Shown in pieces: positions 52,946 to 58,575 of a stretch of 58,575 bases of DNA. The notes under the pieces were generated by a model. The model did not search any database and was not told where the DNA came from. It worked only from the letters and a program-made list of their open reading frames with translations. The stretch is from contig CAJUIW010000012.1 of the NCBI GenBank assembly GCA_910586895.1, positions 1-58,575 on the forward strand. Direction: 5' to 3'. The position numbers were made by a program, and so were the translations under genes. The stretch is from an uncultured Muribaculaceae bacterium (GTDB lineage Bacteria; Bacteroidota; Bacteroidia; Bacteroidales; Muribaculaceae). Each line of letters opens with the position of its first letter. Within the stretch, counting starts at the first letter, position 1.

Positions 52946-55900
52946 ATGAAAAGAAGACTGTTATTGTTTTTGACATGTTTGTCGCTAATGGCAGGAGTAA
53001 CCAACGCGCGCACAGTGCGTGGTACAGTAGTCGAAGCGGCAACCGACGACCCCGTAGTGGGCGCCACTATCAAATGTAAGGGTAATCCCGCTATTGGTAT
53101 CGCTACCAATATCGACGGCGAATTCACCCTTAATGTTCCTGACAATGAAAAGACTCTCGTAGTTTCTTACGTGGGTATGGTCACTCAGGACGTCGCTATC
53201 ACAAGCGATAATCTCCTCATCAAGCTCGTTGAAGCCACCACTAACCTCGATGAAGTAGTAGTAGTAGGTTACGGTACAACTTCAAAGCGCAAAACCACCT
53301 CTTCAGTATCGGTCATCAAGGCCAACGAAATCGAAAAGGTGCCCGTGCCCAACATCTCACAGGCTCTCGCCGGTCGTGCTGCCGGTCTTATCGTGCAGCA
53401 GTCAGGTGGTGGTCTTGACGTAGGCTCAAGCATCTCTATCCGTGGTGGTGGCGAACCTCTGTTCGTTATTGACAATATCATCAGCGAAAAGCGCGAATTT
53501 GACAACCTTAACCCCGCCGACATCGAATCAATGTCAGTGCTTAAGGATGCTTCAGCCACCGCTATCTACGGTGCCCGCGCTGCTAACGGTATCATCATGG
53601 TCACCACAAAGCGTGGTGAGGAAGGCAAGCTGAACATCGACTATCAGTTCAACTACACTCTCAGCCAGCCCGCCGACCTTCCCAAGAAGGTTGACGCTTA
53701 CACCGCAGCTTTTTATCAGAACCGTGGTTACAACTATGACGGACTCGGATCGCCCTGGTCAGAACAGGACCTCCAGCTCTTCCGCGACGGCACTGACCCC
53801 GAAGGTCATGCTAACACTGACTGGCAGAAAGTGACCATGCGCAATGCCGCTCCTGAAATGCGTCACCTCCTCACCATCACCGGTGGCTCTGAACGCGTCA
53901 AGGCTTACACCGCCCTCAGCTACTATGACCAGGAGTCAATCTACCGTACTAACTCCAATACCTACAAGCGTTACAACGCCCGTACAAACATTGACTTCAA
54001 CTTCAAGGAAATCGGTCTGCGTGTCAACACTTCACTCGAAGCTTACCTCACCGACCGCCGTGACCCCAGCTCAAACTACTACTACGTATGGTCACACATC
54101 CAGAACAAGAAGCCTTTCGAAGTGGCTACCAACCCCTTCGGCCAGCCCTATGCCGGCACCACTGACAATCCCCTCATTGACATTGCAAGCGACGGAGGTT
54201 ATGTAAAAGGTCAGAACACCAACGTGCGCGGTTCTATCAATGCTACATGGGCACTTCCCTGGGTGAAGGGCCTCAGCATCACCGGTATCGGCAGCTACTC
54301 TATCCTCAGCGTACGCTCAAAGAGCTGGAACAAGCAGGCTCACGCCTACAGCTGGGACGGCGAACCCAACACCATCCCCATGCCCTCTCTTTCAAAGGAG
54401 GCTAACTTCTACAACTACTACAACACCCAGTTGCTCGCCAACTACAACCGCAACTTCGGTGAACATAACGTAGAGACTACTCTCGGTATCGAGGCATCAG
54501 GTTCAAGCTATGATAAAAACTCTCTGGCTCGTTCACAGTATGTGCTCGACGTTGACCAGATCGGTGCCGGTCCTGTAAGCACCGCTACCAACGGCGCTGA
54601 GGATGGCGTACAGTGGCGTCGCGCTTCTATCGTGTTCCGCGCTCACTACGACTATGCTTCAAAGTATCTCGTAGAGTTCGCTCTCCGTCATGACGGTACT
54701 GACAATCTTCCCAAGAACCGTCGCTGGGGTACATTCTACTCCGGTTCACTCGGATGGGCTGTTTCAGAAGAAAGCTTCTGGAAGGACAACCGTATCCATG
54801 ACTACATCAACATGTTCAAGATCCGCGGTTCATACGGTGAAATCGGTCTTGACAATGTATCACGCTACGCTTACCTGACCTCTTACAGCCTCAACAACAC
54901 AGGCGCTTACATCGGTCAGCAGTGGTACCAGACATTCAGCGAAGGCGCTCTTCCCAGCCCCGACCTCTGCTGGTACACTCAGCACGACTTCAACATCGGT
55001 TTTGACTTCGGCGCATTCAACAATGCCCTCTCAGGTTCATTTGACTACTTCTACAAGAGCACCAAGGGTTACCTCGCTTCTCCCTCTAACGTAGGCTATA
55101 CCTCACCGCTCGGTCTGAGCCTCCCGATGGTTAAGTCTAACGGCGAAAGCCGCCGCCGCGGTTTCGACTTCACTCTTATGTACAACGGTCGTGTAGGCGA
55201 AGTGACCTATCAGATTGGTGGTAACTTCACCATGTACGATGACCGTTGGAACATCAACCCCAACGAATCAGAAACCTCACTCAAGAACCCCTACAAGCGT
55301 TCTACACAGGTTGGTTCATATCTTGGCAACTACTACAAGAACCTCGGCTTCTATACCGGTTACGAAGATGTGCTCAACTCACCTAAGCGTAATGACTCGC
55401 AGAATGTCATGGCCGGTGACCTGAAGTACTATGACTTCAATGGCGACGGTAAGATTGACGGCGATGACCAGTATCGTCTTGGTAGCGCTTCAGCACCTCG
55501 TGCCAACTACGGTATCACAGCTGATGTCCGTTGGCGTGGCTTCAACCTCAACATGCTCTGGCAGGGTGCTACATCCTACGATATGTATCTTGACAATATC
55601 CTGATGGGTGGTAACTCCAACTATCTCCCCGTTATCTACGATTTCCAGACTGACATCTGGGCTCCCGACAACCGCGATGCCCTCTATCCCCGTCAGCACT
55701 ATGCTCCCGGTGCAACCGGTAACAACAACTACGTAGGTTCTGACTTCTGGTTCGTTGATGCCAAGTACATCCGTCTGAAGAATCTCTCTGTAGGCTACGA
55801 CTTCAAGTACAAGCTTCTGAAGAACACCAAGTGGCTCTCAAAGTGCTATCTGAGCCTTTCAGGCTACAACCTGCTCACTTTCAGCCCCGCCAAGAAATGG

Positions 55901-55987
55901 GGTCTTGACCCTGAATCAGGTTCTGCCAGCGGATACACCTATCCCGTATCACGAGTTTACACTGTAAGCCTTAACATCGGCTTCTAA
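52946..55987 (+). CDS. SusC/RagA family TonB-linked outer-membrane transporter
   Basis: A 1013-aa protein. A signal peptide (about 1-21) is followed by a carboxypeptidase-regulatory-like domain (about 24-95), then the TonB-dependent plug with LDEVVVVGYGTTSKRKTT (about 97-114), and the 22-strand barrel. It takes up a glycan or peptide across the outer membrane with the SusD partner encoded next. Codons are strongly biased to AAC, TAC, CGT and CTC, which suggests high expression. Substrate unknown; no glycoside hydrolase is in the window. Confidence 0.96.
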   Translation: MKRRLLLFLTCLSLMAGVTNARTVRGTVVEAATDDPVVGATIKCKGNPAIGIATNIDGEFTLNVPDNEKTLVVSYVGMVTQDVAITSDNLLIKLVEATTNLDEVVVVGYGTTSKRKTTSSVSVIKANEIEKVPVPNISQALAGRAAGLIVQQSGGGLDVGSSISIRGGGEPLFVIDNIISEKREFDNLNPADIESMSVLKDASATAIYGARAANGIIMVTTKRGEEGKLNIDYQFNYTLSQPADLPKKVDAYTAAFYQNRGYNYDGLGSPWSEQDLQLFRDGTDPEGHANTDWQKVTMRNAAPEMRHLLTITGGSERVKAYTALSYYDQESIYRTNSNTYKRYNARTNIDFNFKEIGLRVNTSLEAYLTDRRDPSSNYYYVWSHIQNKKPFEVATNPFGQPYAGTTDNPLIDIASDGGYVKGQNTNVRGSINATWALPWVKGLSITGIGSYSILSVRSKSWNKQAHAYSWDGEPNTIPMPSLSKEANFYNYYNTQLLANYNRNFGEHNVETTLGIEASGSSYDKNSLARSQYVLDVDQIGAGPVSTATNGAEDGVQWRRASIVFRAHYDYASKYLVEFALRHDGTDNLPKNRRWGTFYSGSLGWAVSEESFWKDNRIHDYINMFKIRGSYGEIGLDNVSRYAYLTSYSLNNTGAYIGQQWYQTFSEGALPSPDLCWYTQHDFNIGFDFGAFNNALSGSFDYFYKSTKGYLASPSNVGYTSPLGLSLPMVKSNGESRRRGFDFTLMYNGRVGEVTYQIGGNFTMYDDRWNINPNESETSLKNPYKRSTQVGSYLGNYYKNLGFYTGYEDVLNSPKRNDSQNVMAGDLKYYDFNGDGKIDGDDQYRLGSASAPRANYGITADVRWRGFNLNMLWQGATSYDMYLDNILMGGNSNYLPVIYDFQTDIWAPDNRDALYPRQHYAPGATGNNNYVGSDFWFVDAKYIRLKNLSVGYDFKYKLLKNTKWLSKCYLSLSGYNLLTFSPAKKWGLDPESGSASGYTYPVSRVYTVSLNIGF

Positions 55988-56006
55988 CCTTTAGGATTAA
56001 ATTAAC

Positions 56007-57860
56007 ATGAAAGCAAAATATCTTATACCTCTCGCATTAGGCTTAGGCCTTTCATTGCAGAGCTGCGGCGATTTCCTTGACACCAAGCCTGCCGCCATCT
56101 ACAGCGAGGACCTCGTATGGGGTAGCGCGTCCAATGTGGAAGCTTTCGTATTGGGTAAGTACAATACTGTAATGAGCTACTACACGGACAACCTGTGGAC
56201 TGATAGAAACTTCACCACAAATATGATCAATTGCCGTGCATCTTGTCCCGGTAATGCTCTTGGCGCTATCACAAACAATAACTTTGACATAGGCTTGAAC
56301 AGCCGTTTCGATATTATCCGTTCTTGCAATATGATTATCGAGCGTTGTGGCGCTGATAACTCACCCCTCAATGAATTTGATAAGAAGAAATATGTTGCTA
56401 TCGGTAAGCTGATGCGTGCCATGATATATTTCGACTTTGCCCGTAAGACTGGTAAATTCATCTGGGTTGACAAAGTGCTCAGCTCTGATGCTCCTGACTT
56501 CAACCTTCCCCTTACCAAGAGCGTGGAAGAGAGCTATGCCCTTATTCTTAAGGATATGCGCGAAGCTCTGCCCGATCTTCCCAAGGGTGAACCCGCAGGT
56601 GCCCTGAACAAGGACTTCGGCTATGCATTTATGTCAGAGATACTTCTTACTGCCGCAGCCTACACCAACGATGCCGCTTCACTCCAGAACGGCAAGAGCC
56701 TCTATCAGGAAGCTGTTGACTGTGTCGACGCTATCTCAGGCTATTCACTTGACGCTAATTTTGAAGATATCTTCAATGAAAACGGTGCTTACACTTCACC
56801 TGAAATCATCCTTGGCCGTTACTATGACAAGGACCGCACCCAGTGTCAGAACACTTCTATGATCAATCTTATCGCCAACGTGCTCAACAGCAACCTTGAG
56901 AACCGTGGATGTAGCCCTCTGTGGAAACAGCCCGATATCTTCGAATGCTGGCTTGACTACACCCCTTCACAGAACCTCGTGGACGCTTATCTCGTGGTTG
57001 ACGAAGCTGACGGTAAGGCCAAGAAGTGGTACGAAACTTCACAGTTCCTCAACAACACCCGCTCAATTGACCAGGCAGCTGCTTTCTCAAAGATTGAGCA
57101 CATGGACAATGACGTTGTTTACAAGGCTTTCGAGCTGACCGGTGGCGACGCTACAATCAGCGAACTTATGTACAACGGTCGTGACGCACGTTTCGATGCT
57201 TCTATCCTTCGTGACGGTTCAGAGTTCTATGGCGAAACCATCGCTATGATCAACCATGGTAACATGACCCGTTGGTCAGGTACTCCTTACGGTGGTAACC
57301 ACTTCCCCGTTACCAACTACGCTACACGTAAGACTATCTACACCAATATGAGTCCGCGTCCTTTCTATAACACCAATACTGCTTGGCACCAGGTAGTATA
57401 CCGTTATGGTCGCGCTCTGCTCAACAAGGCTGAAGCTCTTCTGCGCCTCAACCGTGTAAGCGATGCTGTAGCTGTCTACAATCAGACCCGTACCGTCCAT
57501 GGTAAGCTCCCCGCTTCTACCGCTTCTGACCTCGCTACTGCATGGGAAGAATACAAGACAGAACGCCAGTGCGAACTGTTCTGGGAAGCTGACTACTACT
57601 GGAGCCTGCTCCGTTGGGGTAAGTACGGTAATGAAGCTAACCATGGTGTAGCTCCTTCAGGTCTGATTCCCGAACTTATGGAACCTGCTTATCTGATGGA
57701 AATCAACCGTGATCGCAATGCTTGCTTCATCGGTGTTATACCTTTCAATAACAACCTCCGTACATTTGAAACACGTCAGTATCTTCTCCCGATTCCTCAG
57801 AGCCTGATTAACGCCAACAGCGCTATCAATGCTTCTGACCAGAATCCCGGATGGGAATAA
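56007..57860 (+). CDS. SusD/RagB family nutrient-binding lipoprotein
   Basis: A 617-aa protein with a lipobox LQSC (Cys20). The N-terminal SusD-like domain covers CGDFLDTKPAAIYSE onward, with TPR-type helices, and the C-terminal RagB/SusD domain contains YRYGRALLNKAEALLRL. It binds substrate on the cell surface and closes over the SusC barrel. It lies 19 bp downstream of susC. Confidence 0.96.
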   Translation: MKAKYLIPLALGLGLSLQSCGDFLDTKPAAIYSEDLVWGSASNVEAFVLGKYNTVMSYYTDNLWTDRNFTTNMINCRASCPGNALGAITNNNFDIGLNSRFDIIRSCNMIIERCGADNSPLNEFDKKKYVAIGKLMRAMIYFDFARKTGKFIWVDKVLSSDAPDFNLPLTKSVEESYALILKDMREALPDLPKGEPAGALNKDFGYAFMSEILLTAAAYTNDAASLQNGKSLYQEAVDCVDAISGYSLDANFEDIFNENGAYTSPEIILGRYYDKDRTQCQNTSMINLIANVLNSNLENRGCSPLWKQPDIFECWLDYTPSQNLVDAYLVVDEADGKAKKWYETSQFLNNTRSIDQAAAFSKIEHMDNDVVYKAFELTGGDATISELMYNGRDARFDASILRDGSEFYGETIAMINHGNMTRWSGTPYGGNHFPVTNYATRKTIYTNMSPRPFYNTNTAWHQVVYRYGRALLNKAEALLRLNRVSDAVAVYNQTRTVHGKLPASTASDLATAWEEYKTERQCELFWEADYYWSLLRWGKYGNEANHGVAPSGLIPELMEPAYLMEINRDRNACFIGVIPFNNNLRTFETRQYLLPIPQSLINANSAINASDQNPGWE

Positions 57861-57898
57861 TGCGACACTCGTTTAAATCCTTAAAACAGAACATCATT

Positions 57899-58369
57899 AT
57901 GAAAATTAAGAATATCAAGTGGCTGCTCACTCTGCTCATCCTGCCTTTCCTGGCAGCTTGTAGCTGGGAAGATCTCCCCGCTTATGAAGATGCTGAAATA
58001 ACCGGTGTACAGTTCTACACACGTTGGGCCAGCTCGACTCAGACCGATCCCATCACCGGCGAACCGGTGGTTAAGGAACAGCGTCTGAACTCAACTGCTA
58101 CCATCAACAGTGAAGAAGGCACTATTTCAGTTAATATCACTGTTCCCGCAGTGTCCAACACTTTCCCGGCTGATGCACGCGCTGCTTGCTCACTGGATAA
58201 GCTCTGGGCACAGGTATCTCTGTCAACTGCTGCTCGCCTGACACCTATTGAAGGCTCGAAGCCCCTCGGTACTCCCGACAACTTCACTCAGCCCCGTAAG
58301 TACAGTGTTATGGCTGCTGATGGCACCACCAAGGTGTGGACTATCACAGTTGCACAGTTCAACAAATAA
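57899..58369 (+). CDS. Small surface lipoprotein with a DUF5018-like domain
   Basis: A 156-aa protein with a lipobox LAAC (Cys21). The mature part alternates short strands and ends with YSVMAADGTTKVWTITVA, the usual ending of DUF5018-like Ig-fold domains found in lipoproteins of SusCD loci. I start at 57899, because the longer form begins inside the susD 3' end. It is probably an accessory binding lipoprotein of the same uptake system, in the position of SusE/SusF. Confidence 0.75.
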   Translation: MKIKNIKWLLTLLILPFLAACSWEDLPAYEDAEITGVQFYTRWASSTQTDPITGEPVVKEQRLNSTATINSEEGTISVNITVPAVSNTFPADARAACSLDKLWAQVSLSTAARLTPIEGSKPLGTPDNFTQPRKYSVMAADGTTKVWTITVAQFNK

Positions 58370-58436
58370 GAATATTAAGGTTATAGGATTCAACAAATAA
58401 CACAAAAGGACGAAATTTTCGAATTTAGTCAACAGG

Positions 58437-58470
58437 AAGCTCCCGACCGTGAGGTCAGGAGCTTTTTTTT
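58437..58470 (+). terminator. Terminator of the susC-susD operon
   Basis: AAGCTCC and GGAGCTT with an inner GACC/GGTC stem, followed by eight T. This is a classical rho-independent terminator, 67 bp after the last stop. Confidence 0.9.
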
Positions 58471-58522
58471 GTTCCACCCCGTCTGCTTCCGTGAAGCATC
58501 CGCCGTAGCCCCCTGACATGAT

Positions 58523-58550
58523 TGTAGGGACATCGCTTTGCGATGTAGGG
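58523..58550. repeat. REP-like inverted repeat
   Basis: TGTAGGGACATCGCTTTGCG and the following ATGTAGGG frame a 7-bp stem ACATCGC/GCGATGT (58530-58546) with a 3-base loop, flanked on both sides by TGTAGGG. Short elements of this shape recur between genes in many genomes. Whether it is repeated here cannot be told from one copy. Confidence 0.45.
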
Positions 58551-58575
58551 TTTGCGTAGCATACATGCCAAAGGC

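Noticed and set aside
1..58575. CRISPR arrays, prophage, insertion sequences, toxin-antitoxin or restriction genes
   Set aside because: No regularly spaced repeats, transposase, integrase or defence-gene motif was seen.

Overview
This is a chromosomal window from a member of the Bacteroidota, most likely a gut Bacteroidales of the Muribaculaceae type (the family placement is my inference). The signs are a SusC/SusD outer-membrane pair, a type III glutamine synthetase, the DapL route to diaminopimelate, a DUF3098/FtsX/UppP/TruB/QueA gene order, and many promoters of the Bacteroidota form TTTG-N19/20-TAnnTTTG. I see no prophage, insertion sequence, CRISPR array, rRNA or selfish island. Most of the window is core genome with short accessory stretches.

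Layout. 1-53 is the 5' part of a tRNA-Val(TAC) gene on the minus strand, cut by the window edge. 146-7538 (minus) is one long probable operon reading ftsX, DUF3098, uppP, truB, queA, YigZ-like, small unknown, cyclophilin, DUF486 and M16 peptidase. 7709-10299 (minus) holds miaB and an MFS transporter. 10384-14589 (plus) holds a small membrane protein, a succinate/acetyl-CoA transferase and dnaG. 14611-16072 (minus) is an argR plus ArgC-like pair whose ArgC-like protein lacks the catalytic cysteine. galK (minus) and a long PurF-family protein (plus) diverge at 17.4-17.6 kb. 19.5-25.0 kb has a two-lobed aspartic-protease-like protein, an orphan histidine kinase, mdh with a flavin reductase and a thioredoxin lipoprotein, and a fast-evolving secreted protein beside a remnant of its paralogue. 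25.6-29.5 kb has ychF, a lipid kinase and an ArnT-like glycosyltransferase; an AT-rich beta-barrel protein follows.

30.7-35.0 kb (plus) is dapF-dapL-glnN, which joins diaminopimelate synthesis to ammonia assimilation. 35.0-38.7 kb (minus) is recJ-recQ. A gene-free, GC-rich, hairpin-rich stretch (38.70-38.98 kb) follows and may encode a structured RNA or a long recJ leader. Then come an MscS channel and a clostripain-like lipoprotein (minus), and a ROK kinase, gltX and waaA (plus). 45.4-51.2 kb (minus) is an envelope block: NfeD protease, flippase-like membrane protein, L,D-transpeptidase and patatin-type outer-membrane protein. An Lrp regulator and an inositol-phosphatase-family enzyme precede a susC-susD-lipoprotein operon (52.9-58.4 kb), which has a G10 tract in its promoter region and ends at a strong terminator. 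A short REP-like inverted repeat lies at the window end.

The observations I rate highest are the active-site-less ArgC-like protein encoded with ArgR, the bilobed Asp/Asn retropepsin-like protein with a perfect 36-bp palindrome upstream of its promoter, the 38.7-39.0 kb structured region, and the G10 tract upstream of susC.
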